The translations under genes and the position numbers were made by a program. Below the pieces are notes generated by a model that saw only the letters and a list, made by a program, of their open reading frames with translations, had not been told where the DNA came from and did no database searches. From Tribonema minus (taxonomy: Eukaryota > Sar > Xanthophyceae > Tribonematales > Tribonemataceae): a stretch of DNA of 64,000 bases. The stretch covers positions 186,001-250,000 of the forward strand of contig JAFCMP010000092.1 of NCBI GenBank assembly GCA_017506865.1, given 5' to 3'. Below are positions 40,158 through 50,957 of this stretch, piece by piece. Every line of letters begins with the position of its first letter. Within the stretch, counting starts at the first letter, position 1.

Positions 40158-40161
40158 GTAT
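40158..40161. other. Target-site duplication GTAT (left)
   Basis: GTAT precedes the left LTR; GTAT also follows the right LTR at 51320-51323. Confidence 0.7.
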
Positions 40162-40523
40162 TGATCCAAAGGGAAAGGCCTCTGGGTTGCTCCATGAGCA
40201 GGCCAAGCCCTTCTGGGAAACAGGAGCTCACTCTCAGGATGTAGGCTAACCACTTGCATGGAGAAAAGGCCACACACCTGGTCTATCTGTGATGGCTCAG
40301 CTCCAATGAGTCCCTGCTGTCCAGTAGCTGGCTAGCAAGAGTTAGTACCCAAAGCAAGCCACTGAGATGTTGCCCCAGATTGTTCTGTGCAAGTAGTTCC
40401 TGGAACAGTCCAAGCAAATTCCTAGGAACGGCCCTCAGGTGAACTGGCCTGAAGTACACTTGTACAGTACAGTCAAAGGTGTACACAGCACTTAAACTGT
40501 ACTGTGACATGGACTTTGTATCA
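40162..40523 (-). repeat. Ty3 LTR (3' LTR of the element)
   Basis: Read on the plus strand it runs TGATCCAAAG...CTTTGTATCA and matches 50958-51319 with about ten differences. Confidence 0.92.
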
Positions 40524-40540
40524 TCCCTCTTCTTTGAAAG
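40524..40540 (-). promoter_or_regulatory. Polypurine tract
   Basis: On the minus strand, AAAGAAGAGGGA immediately precedes the 3' LTR, as expected for plus-strand DNA priming. Confidence 0.75.
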
Positions 40541-40769
40541 GGCCGCCGTCCACGGCGCGCCCACGAGACGCACGGCGTTTTATGATACTTATTTAACGTA
40601 GAAGACAGCATCGGTGTTCATTGTCGCATCATCACCACCACGGTACACGCTCTCAAGTCCCTCGTTGGCCGGCTACGCGGCGCGTGTCAAACCCTAGGCG
40701 GTCAGGCGTGCACCGGGTGCGTGACGATGACACTGCTCTCCCGTGCTTTCGCACGGGGTCAGCACAGCT

Positions 40770-41550
40770 TCAACGGCGACGCGGGCGTTTGCGCGGTCCT
40801 AGGTCATTCTGGCCCAACGCAACTTGAGGTTCTATGGGAGTGTGGGGGGTTTCGGGCTGCTCTATGACTTCCTGTGCCAGTAGCAGGTTCCACGAGGAAG
40901 GTTCAGCGTTGCGATCGTCGCGGTAGTACTCTTGGCGGAGCGTCAGGCGCCTCTCCATCGGCTTGTTACCGCGTGTATTGGGGAACTCTACATCAAATAC
41001 GTGCTCCCCGCGCTCACGGTTCGATGAGATGTGCCTCAGCAGTTTGCCACGGCTCCAGCCCGTTGGGAACCTGTAGCGCAGTACTTGCCCGACGTACAGT
41101 GGCCCAAAGTTGGTGGGAACGTGGGGGCACACCGTGACTCGCACGCCTGGGGGCGGGTCAGCCTGCAACATCTGCAACATGCTCAGCAGGGTCAGGCTTG
41201 CCTTGTTCACGCGCCAGCCTGCGTAGCCTGTCTCGCACACCTTCTGTTAGCAACGTCCCCGAGCGTACCTGTGCCGATGTTAGGTCCTCCCAAATTCCAT
41301 CCGTGTAACGCACTCGCCACTTAGATCGCACGAAGTCGCGCACTTGGCCCCAAATGTACTCAGTGGTCTTGGGATCGGCACCTGAAATTTGCCTTACCAC
41401 CTGAGTGCTACAAGGGTAGCGCTTCAACGCTTCGTCTTTGGGTAGTGAGCGGTCCTCACGTGGGCTAGGGCGATCTGCGTACGACGGCATGTGACCTTCG
41501 TGTTGGATCTCATAGAGGGCATGAAAAGTGTCTAGCACCCAGGACGGCAC
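40770..41550 (-). CDS. Ty3 Pol C-terminal extension (frameshifted)
   Basis: Follows the chromodomain in the same frame to ~41235, then shifts frame. The first part is helical with WRVRYTDGIWEDLT. The second part has VGQVLRYRFPTGWSRGKLLR and HVFDVEFPNTRG, followed by a basic end (RKRPRRR) and TGA. The alternation of short strands with aromatic and acidic residues resembles Tudor/Agenet-like modules that bind histone tails, but this is only a pattern match. Together with the chromodomain it may help target integration to particular chromatin. Confidence 0.5.
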
Positions 41551-41559
41551 TATGAAACT

Positions 41560-41661
41560 CTCTGCAAACTCCTTCTCATGAATCCACTCAGACGAGGTAC
41601 CGTCGCGTGCCAGCCACTTGTACCAGCTACCGTCCTCATTAGCCCTGCGGTCTAGAATTCT
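41560..41661 (-). CDS. Ty3 chromodomain
   Basis: Directly after TAG 41662-41664 the integrase frame continues with RILDRRANEDGSWYKWLARD and SSEWIHEKEF. This is the I(L)..R...G...Y.VKW.......W(E)P..(E/F) pattern of chromoviral chromodomains. Such modules bind methylated histones and steer integration. Confidence 0.6.
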
Positions 41662-43010
41662 CTATAACCGCTGATCAAGGTCCAGTTCTTTCAGCTGCTC
41701 TGGGTCTACGGCGGCGTGTACTCCTTCGCTGACCAGTCTAGCAGGCCTAGGGTGATATGGCTTCATGTTTTCCACGTGTGCATCAGTGAGCCGCACACGC
41801 ATGCCATTGAATTGACATTGAAATGACAGCCCTGAGTCACCGTAGGGTGCTACTAGCCTCCAGGGTCCGGTGAAGCGCTCCTCCAGGCCACTCGCGCGTC
41901 CTTCAGAGGGTGGCTTTTTGACCCATACATAGTCGCCTACACTTACATGCAGGGTGCGTTGAATCTTGTCGTTACGAGCTTGGATGCGCTCAGCCCTGGA
42001 GCTTAACGCCTCGCCTATGACAGACTCTGCCAGCTTCGAATTCTCTTGTAACCGCTTCACCTCTATGTGCAGATCTGCCGTGCACTCTGGCTTAGAGATG
42101 AGGGCATCTAGGGGGAATCTGGCCTCGCGACCGGAGACACAGAAGAAAGGCGTAAGGCCTGTCTCTTCCCTGGGAGTGTTCCTCAGTGCAAACTGTACGA
42201 TGTCAACTTGTTCGTGCCAACGGTTCTGGTAGTGCGAGCACACTCTGGCCACTGGCAGGGCCCTCTTGACACGACCGTTCAAGTTCTCAGCGGCACTGTT
42301 AGACTGGGGGTGGTATGCGCTAGTCTCTACCTTCTGAACAGCAAAGGCCCGGCAAAGGCTAGTCACCAACGCACTCACAAATTCCTTGGCTCCGTCCGAG
42401 CACAACTCCTCCACCAGTGTGCCACATTCAAGCAGCACCTTCGCAAGCAGGGGAGCTACCTCAGCAGCGGATCTTGTTTTAGTGGGGAAAATCCAGCAAT
42501 AGCCAGACCTGGCTTCCACTATCACGAGTAGGTAGCGGTGCCCCTCAAGAGATATGACTCCTGGCTCAGTGAAGTCTATGTGAAGACGTTGCCACATGCG
42601 CTGAGGGAGCATGAGCACTTGCTTGTATTGAGCTGTCGTCTGAGGGTGGGTCTGTTGGCACGCTATGCAACTGCGCACGTAGTCGCGAATGTCAGCTCCC
42701 ATGCCGCGCCAGTAGAAGTTCTCAAACACCTTGGCGTGCGTGGCGGCGGTCGATGGGTGCTGAGCGCTGCCATCGTCGTGACACATGCGTAGCACCAGGG
42801 GCTTCAGCGCCTCAGGGGTGACCCGCTGTGTGATCAGGGGTCCCCTCTTGGGGCGACTGGCTGCGAAGTGCACCAACAGGCCATCAGGCTCTAGCGTGAC
42901 GAATTCTTGGTTCTGGGGTATGAACTTTGCCAACTTGGCATCAGAAGGTTCATTGCGGTCCTCTAGGTAATTCCTCACAGCCATGCAGAAAGAGTCACGC
43001 CCTTGCCATT
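41662..43010 (-). CDS. Ty3 integrase
   Basis: Zinc-binding HHCC region: HDDGSAQHPSTAATH ... CIACQQTHPQT (~42790-42650). The catalytic triad is visible: Asp in LHIDFTEPG (~42580), Asp in CSDGAKEF (~42395), Glu in NSAAENLNGRVK (~42290), followed by the GPY/F-like FTGPWRLVAPYG (~41870). All catalytic residues are intact. The upstream frame break at ~43010 separates it from RNase H. TAG 41662 separates it from the chromodomain. Confidence 0.85.
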
Positions 43011-45060
43011 GCACAAATATTATCGCGCTCAAGCACTGCGGGCTGACCTGAGCTTCCTCCTGCAAGGTCCCCAGGGTGTTCTGAGGTTCCTGGCGCGGGG
43101 GGTTGAACAGGGCGATCAACTGACATCATGTCTACTTGAAGTTGAGGTTCCTGCTCGCTGCTGCTTTCACAGTTCTCGGTTTCGGTACGCTCACCCGTTT
43201 GCTGTGCCAAGAGTGATGCGCAGCTATCCCACACGCCATCTGGGTACACTCCGGTGCGCAGATTGCAAAGCATTGACGCCAGCGCCAGCTCCTGCAGCTC
43301 CGGCTCCGACTGCTCCAGCTGCTCACCTCCCTCTTCTTTGAAAAGCACGGCGTCCCCACTGCTGCTTTCAAGCGAGGTGTCAAACAAAGCATCTTGCACT
43401 TGTGCGGGGTTAAGTTTGAGCATGGCCTCGCTCAGGTCTGCGGATACCTGTGCGACTTTGTTAAAGCTCATGCCAGGGCCATCTGTGTATGAGGCATAAG
43501 CCCCAATCCTGCCGATATTCGCGGGGGAATCCACGACTTCTTCGCTCTCAAAGCGTACCCCAGTAGGCGGGGCAGGTCCTGCATCCGTACAGTCTGGCCA
43601 CTGCTCATCAGCGTGGTCATACTCTCTGGGGCCCAAGATTTCCGTCATTTGAGGCATTCGTGAGGGGCAGTCTGCAGTGCCATTGTCCTTACCAGGGCAG
43701 TGTACGACCATGATGTCATATTCCTGGGGGCGCATGGCCCAGTGCAGGAGTTTGCTATTATGGTTATTCAGTTTTAGCAACCAGCGCAGTGCTGACGCAT
43801 CTGTAATTACGGTCACTGGCCTACCCCACACGTATGAGCGGAAGTTGTTCAGGGCCAGCACTACAGCAAGGCATTCCAGCGCGGTGGCACCTAGCTTTGC
43901 GTCTTGCACTGAATTGACTTTGCTGTAAAATGCTACAACTTCCTCTCTGGCTGGCTTGCCATCCACCGTCTTGGCACTGCGAGTGTGAGCCCATGGAAAA
44001 TCTTTGTGCCGCTCTCGAAGCTTCTCAAGTGGCACAAACTGGGATAGCACTCCAGCGACTGCCAACTTGCTAGCATCTGTGTGTACTATGAATGGCAAGT
44101 CAAAATCTGGGTGCATGATAACGGGTGCGCTCGACATCGCGCGTTTGAGCTCTGCGAGTGCATCTCGACGGCGTTTATTCCATGTCATGTCAGCACCGTC
44201 TCTGGTACACTCCATCAATGGCGCCGCGATGGACGCAAATCGGTGAGTGTAGCGCCTGTAGTAATTGAAACACCCCATCAAGGCTAGCATGAGACGTTTG
44301 TCAACCTTGCCATCCTTACCGAGCGGGGGCATCATGGCCACCATGGCCTTGATCTTGTCCTCACATGGCCTAATGCCGTACCGGCCGACTTTGTGACTTA
44401 GTAGGTATGTCACTTCCTCGGCGAAGAGTTGACACTTGTGCCTTGACACACTCATGCCATACTCCTCCACGCGACGCAGCACATCGTCCAAGTGAGCTAT
44501 GTGATCTTCAAGCCCTTTGCTGTGAACCAGCACATCATACACATACACGCACGCATGGGTCTGTCTGGCAGCGCCTAACAGCTCGTGCATGCAGCGCGTG
44601 AAAATGCTGGGCAGACATACCAGTCCAAACGGCGCGACCTTCAAGGACCTTGTACTCCCATAGGGAGCCATCGGGCCCCCGGAAAGCCGTCTTGCAAGAA
44701 GACTCTTTGGTCATGGGAAATTGCCTATAGCCTGAGGCAAAGTCCAGAGCTGAGAAAATTCTTGAACTTGCCACCGTTTGAATCAAGTCCTCCATGTTGC
44801 CTAAGCCGTATTCGTCACGTCTTGTGACCTCATTAAGCGGTCTGTAGTCAACACAGAAGCGTATCTTGCCCTTTTGAGCCACCAGCACAGGGTTGCTGGC
44901 CCATGGTCCACTTGCAGGTCTAGTTTGCCCACGCTTCCTTTCGTCCTGAATCGCTTGAAAAATGATTTTGGCCTCGCGCTCGGCCCAACGCCGCGCCTTC
45001 AAGTTGTCGGCTATGGGGGCCGCGTCTCCGGTATCAATGTCCACGTCAAAGCGATCCGTG
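43011..45060 (-). CDS. Ty3 reverse transcriptase and RNase H (frameshifted, active site altered)
   Basis: RT: GPWASNPVLVAQKGKIRFCV, VDYRPLNEVT (~44850), ALDFASGYRQFPM (motif A Asp, ~44740). A frame break at ~44650 follows, where a 10-base CTTGAAGGTC duplication interrupts KV-APFGL. The motif that should read Y-V/I-D-D is YVYDVLVHS at 44534-44542; the first catalytic Asp is Tyr (codon TAT at 44537-44539). RNase H follows with VHTDASKLAVAGVLSQ, ALECLAV and TVITDASALRWLL (~44090-43780). An acidic linker of ~200 residues precedes the integrase. This copy's RT is predicted inactive. Confidence 0.85.
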
Positions 45061-45866
45061 ACCCTAGGGTTCTTGGGGTCTTTTGCAAAGGCAGCACGTC
45101 TAAGGCGTAGCACTTCCATGACCCGATCGTAGCACTTAACACCGTCTTTGTCGCGATCTTCTAACATAAGTATCACCTTACCATCCCGCTTCAGCACCTC
45201 TGCCAGCTCCTCGTCCGTGCAGAGCTCTAAGGTGGCATTGTGCTCTTCAGCTACCTTACGCCTGTGAGCGGTGCGTTCCGCCTCAGCCTGTGTGGTTGCT
45301 GTGGGATCTGAGCTAGGCTTCACCTGATTTACGGTTGGGGGGTCGCTAGAAAGTCGGCTGAGCGCTATGCGCGTGAGGTTAGCTGTGAGCGTCTCTTGGT
45401 CAACGTCTAGACCACACACCATCTCCGGTGTCTCAACCGCGCCTAGTATTGCTCCCTTACGGATGAGCACTGGCATTGTGGAAGTGTTTTCCGCCATTAG
45501 CCTGAGTGGTTTGTTCGGCATGGCAGTATCTACTGAGTCCAGCAACACAACGCCTTGCTCGGCCAACTTGTTCACGGCCGTCACCGCTTCTGGGATGTCC
45601 AGGGTTAGCAGCACCTCTACAGGACCTGTGCACTGCAGTGGCGGGTGAGACACCACTTTCAGCGTGTGCGCGGTGTCAGCGTCAATGACCTGGATTGAGG
45701 CTGCTCTGAGAAGATATTTGCGTTCTGGCAGTACAGGCTTGTCCTTGGTGTGTACCACTGCTGAGCCTATTTTGATGGAGTTTGCTTCGGGGGGCTCCAA
45801 GGCTCCGACGCGCGCACGTTCACGCATGGGCACAGCGGGGCCTGACGAGCCAGCGGGATAGAATTT

Positions 45867-46226
45867 CATCCCGTGCTCGTAGGCGATCACGGAGCCGTAC
45901 TTGCCAAAGAAGTTTGACCCTAAGATTGCCTGGTAAGGCAGGTCCACGACGTAGAATCGGTGCGTCAGCAGGTGGTCTTTGAAGCGCGCTTGAGCGTGCA
46001 CCACGCCTTCTACAGGTACCGACTTCTTGGCGTCAGCGAGCTCCACCGTAGTGAAGTCCCCATCAGCCAGAGGGCAGATGGTGCCCGGCGGCAGCTTGTG
46101 CGCTGAATCTTTATTGATGAACTCAGCCTCTGCGCCACCATCCACCAAAGTATCCAGGCCAAACTCTTGCACGGCATCGCCCACCTGTGTGCGCATGGTC
46201 ATGTGCACAAAGCCATTCTTGCGTGG
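45867..46226 (-). CDS. Ty3 aspartic protease
   Basis: Part of the long frame 44535-47291. TLVDGGAEAEFI carries the catalytic Asp; the usual D(S/T)GA is DGGA here. HRFYVVDLPYQAILGSNFFG is the conserved I-L-G block near the end of the domain. It would process the Gag-methyltransferase-Pol precursor. An acidic Ser/Asp-rich linker separates it from the methyltransferase. Confidence 0.75.
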
Positions 46227-46705
46227 CCTCCCTACCGGGGTTACTCTCTGGAGTGGCATGGGCGCTTTGCCCCTTGCCGCCCACCTGGGTTTCAACTCGT
46301 GCAGTGTTATGTGAGTCTGCAGTGGTGCTGCTGAGTCAGAGTCAGGGTCAGCGCTCTCTTCTACCATTGGCGTCTTGGGTGTTGCAGTCGACTGAGGCAC
46401 TGCTGGCTCAACGGTTACTCTTGGTGAGTCAGAATCAGAGTCAGACTCATCGTCGCCGTGTTGCCACTGTACTTCATTTAACTGCACTGGCTCACCTTGG
46501 CGCAGCGAAGCAAGAAACGCCCTCCCTTTCTCCCAACACCAGTGCGCAGCACTCCCTAGCGCGCTTGAGCAGGTCCCGGCGATCCTCAGTAGTGCTTGCT
46601 GCAATGCGTCCACGACCCACTCCGGCGGCGGCGCTGTGTGATCATGCACTGTTACCTCTCCAGGAGTTACGTCAGGGCCAGCGGGGGCAGGTCTCTTCCA
46701 ACAAT

Positions 46706-47617
46706 TGGGCAGAAAGGCAACAGCATGAACGCACTGCATGAGGGCGCTTACAGCCGCGGGCTGTACTAGGTCAGCGGCCCACTTGCGTCTCTGGGTGAGT
46801 GTGCCTTCGGGGTAGGGCTCATGGTAGCCCAGGCACTCCATCACCTGCTCAGGCGAGAGTATCAATGCGTCCTTCGCGGGACCGGCATCCTTGGCTCTCT
46901 GTACGTACCTTGTGGGACCCTTGCCAGGTTGGCGAGTCACAGGGCTAGGTAATGGCATGTCAGTAGAAAGCACGCCAGCACGGTGCGGTTGACGAGGATC
47001 CCAATAAAAGGTGTCCTCCATGCAACCAGTGCAATCGCGCACAGTCTTTGGGGTACTGCTGCGAAAGCGTTCATTCAACAGGGCATTCAGGCGGGCAAAA
47101 AGTGCAGGGGTGGCCTGGGTGTTGCATGCAGACACAGTATAGATGCGCTCGCGCGAACTTCCGCCATCAACATCAGTGCCACGAAATTGCACCTCAAAGG
47201 TCGAATACCCCGCCTGACGCATGTGGCCGTCGGCGCAGCCCCATGCCCCAGACAACAGCATTTGAGGCACATGAAAGACCATGTTGGCCATACATTTACA
47301 GCAAGCTGTGCAACGGAGGGCAACACGCTGGCCGCTTTGCCTTCAACGCCCTTGCCCGAGGGCGAGAAGTCAACACATGGGGCAGTGACCCAGAATGCAT
47401 CGGGTTTCAGCTGCTTTAGGCGCTTGAGCACTGCTGGACTGGCGATGTCTGCACATAGAACTTCTGTGTCAGGGAACTGGTGCTTGTACGCCTCGCATGT
47501 GTATTCGGCCCTATCTACAGCAAGGACCACTTCAACCTTGACACCTGTGTGTCTGGCAAAGTCCTCTAACCCCCTATGTACACCCCCCACCCCGCAACAA
47601 AGCTCTGCCACTCGCAG
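46706..47617 (-). CDS. Cytosine-C5 DNA methyltransferase domain inside the Ty3 element
   Basis: Motifs in canonical order. I: RVAELCCGVGGVHRGLE (AdoMet binding, ~47605). II: VVLAVDRAEYTCEAYKHQFP. III-like: LCADIAS. IV: WVTAPCVDFSPSGKG, with catalytic Cys at ~47377 and the usual PCQ as PCV. Past a frame break near 47295: HVPQMLL in place of ENVPG (VI), and GGSSRERIYTVSACN (VIII, Q/S-R-x-R). A short target-recognition region with a Cys pair follows, then ALILSPEQVMECLGYHEPYP (IX) and AADLVQPAAVSALMQ (X). The domain should transfer methyl from AdoMet to cytosine. It lies between Gag and protease in polyprotein frame. Such captures are known in a few eukaryotic retroelements. Val for Gln in IV and lack of the ENV Glu may affect activity. 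Confidence 0.85.
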
Positions 47618-48217
47618 TGGTCTGGCCGCCACGTCGGGTTCTCCGCCGTGAGCGCACGCATCCCCCTTCCTAGTCTGCAAGTGCACGAAAGTGTCACGGG
47701 GGGTGGCGCACAGATCGGAAGCAAGGTCAGTGAGATCGGCATTCCCACTTACCGCTGTAGACGCCGCGCACGGCACGCTGCGTTTGCGCTTTGCGTCAGC
47801 TCTGGCGTCGGTGTCATGGTCATTGCACCTAGCCACGCAACAGGCGCACATGATAGCTGCTAGCATGCGAGTACCGATCTCACGGCTTAGCAAATGGTTA
47901 CGCGTGCCAGTGACTTCGCAGGCTGCGGGATCAGCCTCTGGGTTCACCTGGGGAGTTGCATCTCAGGCCACTTTGCTAGCCTCTGGGGATGCGCATGCAA
48001 CTTGAACTTGAAGTTTGTGGCAGTGAGCATCGGGACCCGCCTTGGATTGCACACGCGCAGGCTCACGCTCAAGCATGCCACTCATGAAGTTTGCAGAAGA
48101 CTTAGTGTCATAGGACTCACTTTTCTGCTTCTTGTTGCCCCTCAGCTTCTCCAGCCTGGCCTGAAGCTGATCATGCGGCTTCCCTTCCTTCTTGAGCTTC
48201 TCCAGCCGCTTCTTGAG
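47618..48217 (-). CDS. Ty3 Gag-methyltransferase linker
   Basis: The Gag frame continues past TAG 48218-48220 with a clear coiled, basic segment (LKKRLEKLKKEGKPHDQLQA), then a Cys/His-poor spacer, TGA 47963-47965, and a Cys-rich stretch (MCACCVARCNDHDTDARADA) ahead of methyltransferase motif I. The coding look of the segment after TAG shows it was once translated as part of the same protein. Confidence 0.6.
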
Positions 48218-50291
48218 CTAGGGCACGCAGACGCTCTTGTGGGCCGTCAGCTCTCCGCGCGCCACCTCCTTGCTACACCCCCAGCACGCCATTTTCACGG
48301 AAGGGTTGAGCTCCTTCTTGGGAGTGCCCTTTGGCTTAGCGGCAGCTGGCGTGCCCTTGATTGGGGTCGGGGTGATGGCGGCAAGGCTAGACGGCGTCTC
48401 GTCGTCGCTGAGGTCCATGTCGCCGTCGTCCGTGCGTAGGTTGTGAGCTCGCGCCCGCTTGCCGGCGGTGGCGCCGAACTCGACTGCTGCTGCCGTGGCT
48501 GAGTGAAGGCTCTTGATCGCGGTCAGGTTGGCGCAGAACGTCTCCTTCTCAGGCTGCGTGGCGTTGAGGGACGCGTACAGGTCTTGGGTGCGGTCCACCA
48601 TGCGGTTCCAGTCCTCGCGCATCAGCTGCATTTGGTGGAAGAGCTGCTTGAGAGGCTGTGCCATCGCCGCGAAGTAGTAGGACTTGAGCAGGCTGGCGTC
48701 AGCGCAGGACATGTTCGAGGTGCGCTGCGACGCCTTGAGAAGCTTGGTGGGAAACTCGCGGGGGGTCTGCTGCGGCTCCCAGGGCATGTTTGCGAGCTCC
48801 ATCATCGCGTCTGCGCGGCCGCTGGGGTTGTCGTAAAGCTCCTGTATGGCGTCCCATATCTCGTTGTAGGACATCTCCCCGCAGGTATGCACCTTCTCCT
48901 CTCCAGTGACGGGGTCCTTGCGCACGTTGATGATCGAGCCCTGCTGCTCCGCCGTCAGGCACTTGCGCAGCGCGTAGACCCAATGGCGCGTCGGCACGCA
49001 GTTGTACTCTGCAGCTTGTTCAAACTGCCGGCGAGAAGTCGTGGTGGCGCCGACGTCCAGGGTGATTGGGATCGCCGTAGGGCTGAAGTAGCGCTGCTAG
49101 CTAGTGTCTTCGCGCTGAGCGTCGGGGGGCGCGCTGCTGCTGGTGGCGGGTGACGTGCCAACGGTGTCGCTGAGCAGGGGGGGCGCGTTGCCGCTCGCGA
49201 CGCCGTAAGGGCCGCTGGCGCGCGCTCCCATGCCGAACGGAGTAGTGGTCTGTGGGGGCGCGAAGAAAAGGCCCGCGCCGGTGAGGCCGACGCTGGGGTC
49301 CTCTCGAAGGTCGCGCGCGTCCCACTGCGCCGCATCGGCCAGCAGGCGCGGGGCAGTCTCCTGTACGAACTGGTGCAGCGCTGGGGGCCCGGCGCGCTTG
49401 GCCTCCAGCAGGTACTCCTTGATGCGCGTGTAGCGGTGCAGGCGCTCGACGAGCAGGTGGTGGTTACGCGACAGGATCGCCTGCTGCCGTCGCACGACCT
49501 CCTGGCGGTGAGCGTACTCAGCCTCCTGCCCCTGCAGCAGCGAGAGCTGCAGCTGCGAGGGGTTCGCCACAGGGCTGGGGCGGCTGTTACGACGGTCGCG
49601 CTCGACGGCGGCGGCACGCTGCTCGGCGTCCTTGAGCTCGCGCTCGGCCACGTGGCTGCTCTCGAGGGTGGTGTTGATCCAGCGCGCGCTCAAGCTCCTG
49701 GACCGTCGCTTCCAGCTCTGCCGCGGTGGGCACCGCAGTGAGGGAAGGAGGCAGAGTCGAGCGCGTGGCGAAAGGGTCTGGTGCGTGGTAGAAGGGCGCG
49801 AAGCCTGGCGTGAAGGAGGGGTGCGCTGATGAGGCCGGCGGACGAGTGCCGAGGAATGAGACGGGGGACGTCATCTCGGCCGCCTCCTTGACGGCGCGTC
49901 CCGCGAGCTGAGCCAGGGCGCCCTCTGGCATCAGCGGCAGGGCGCGTCGCAGCCCTTGCAGTATCTCGTTGAAGTCCGGTTGAGGAGCGGAGGTCGTAGG
50001 CGGGACGCCAAGACCCGCGCCGGAGGGGTCCGTGGAAGCGGGGAGCGACACCGGTGCAGCTCCGGTTGCGGGGGCGGTGGTGGTCGCCGTCACCGCGACA
50101 GTCGAGGGGGCGGCGCTCTACGCCGCTGATGAGGTAAGACCGGCCGACGACGTGAAGGGTTGCGTCGCCGGCTGCTGCTCGGGGGGCACGAGCGCTTGCT
50201 GCTGCACACCGCCACCGTTCCCTTCGCCTCCCGGGGCCGTTCCAGCCTCCCCGGAGCTGTCCGTCGCCGATCTTGATACGCTATCCGCCAT
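48218..50291 (-). CDS. Ty3 Gag (interrupted)
   Basis: ATG at 50291 starts a Pro/Ala/Ser-rich N-terminus, broken by TAG 50118-50120. A frame break at ~49690 lies between two halves of a coiled coil (ELERALDQ / SSHVAERELKDAEQR). A second coiled region (RQEVVRRQQAILSRNHHLLV) is followed by TAG 49097-49099, then a capsid-like helical domain (WVYALRKCLTAEQQG, YNEIWDAIQELYDNPSGRAD, MPWEPQQTPREFPTKLLKAS). It ends in a Cys/His finger, CWGCSKEVARGELTAHKSVC, and TAG 48218-48220. Spacing of the finger differs from the retroviral CX2CX4HX4C knuckle. Confidence 0.75.
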
Positions 50292-50957
50292 GATTCTCCT
50301 TATGTACTCCCGTTACGCTTGTTGCAGGTCGCTCTGCATGGCACAGCAATGACAACATGTCCCGTGCATACGTACGTCAGGCAGGCTCTCGCCCCTCGGA
50401 TACAGCATGTTTGACATGATTGCCAAGACACTGCCCATGATTAAATCCAGCTGTCAACACCCCCTCTTTGCAGAAGACGCTGAATCTGCAGTGGGTGTAT
50501 TGCTGGGCCTGCATCGGCTATGTAAAATGCCTAGCAGTCAGGGCTGGGTAGCAACGACGTTCCCGGCGTCGTTCAGGCCTGTACGCAGCAGTGTGATCAG
50601 TACTACTGCGTGCCTTCCTTGTCATGAGGACTACCGCTGTAGCACCCGTTCGACAGCGTCCAGTCGTAAGCGGGTTGAGCGCTCATGCGATGGTGCTACG
50701 AGCATGCATGTCGCGGCTCCAGGTGCAACGTTCTGGGCTCGGCCCTTGATGGCCGCGTTGCATGCCATGCAGATCTGAGTTATTCCGTTGCAAACACTGT
50801 GCCGCTACTCGTCGGGCTAAGCGCAGTAGCAAGCCTGGCATGGTAGTGTGCAACTCATCAATGCAACTTCTCTGGGAGGACGTCACGTTGGGTATACGGC
50901 GCGCTAAAAGTGATTCCGCGCTACGCTGGTGTTGTCCCGAGAGTTGGAGCTGAGCCA
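50292..50957 (-). promoter_or_regulatory. Ty3 untranslated leader with primer-binding site
   Basis: TGGCTCAGCTCCAACTCTCGG (minus strand) directly abuts the 5' LTR and has the TGG start of a tRNA primer site. The remaining ~640 bases to the gag ATG have no supported frame. Confidence 0.6.

Larger units (their letters stand above)
38688..40161. other. Intergenic with palindromic CTAGTA cluster
   Basis: No supported gene. 39740-39890 is dense in ACTAGTAGTAC-type palindromes and a GGGCCCCGGGGCCG-like GC palindrome. Confidence 0.5.

Noticed and set aside
40221..40523. Minus-strand frame 40283-40573 as a gene
   Set aside because: It lies within the Ty3 LTR and its flank, and the LTR copy at 50958 lacks the same frame.
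46187..46741. Plus-strand frames over the Ty3 element
   Set aside because: Antisense to the methyltransferase-protease linker; no motifs.
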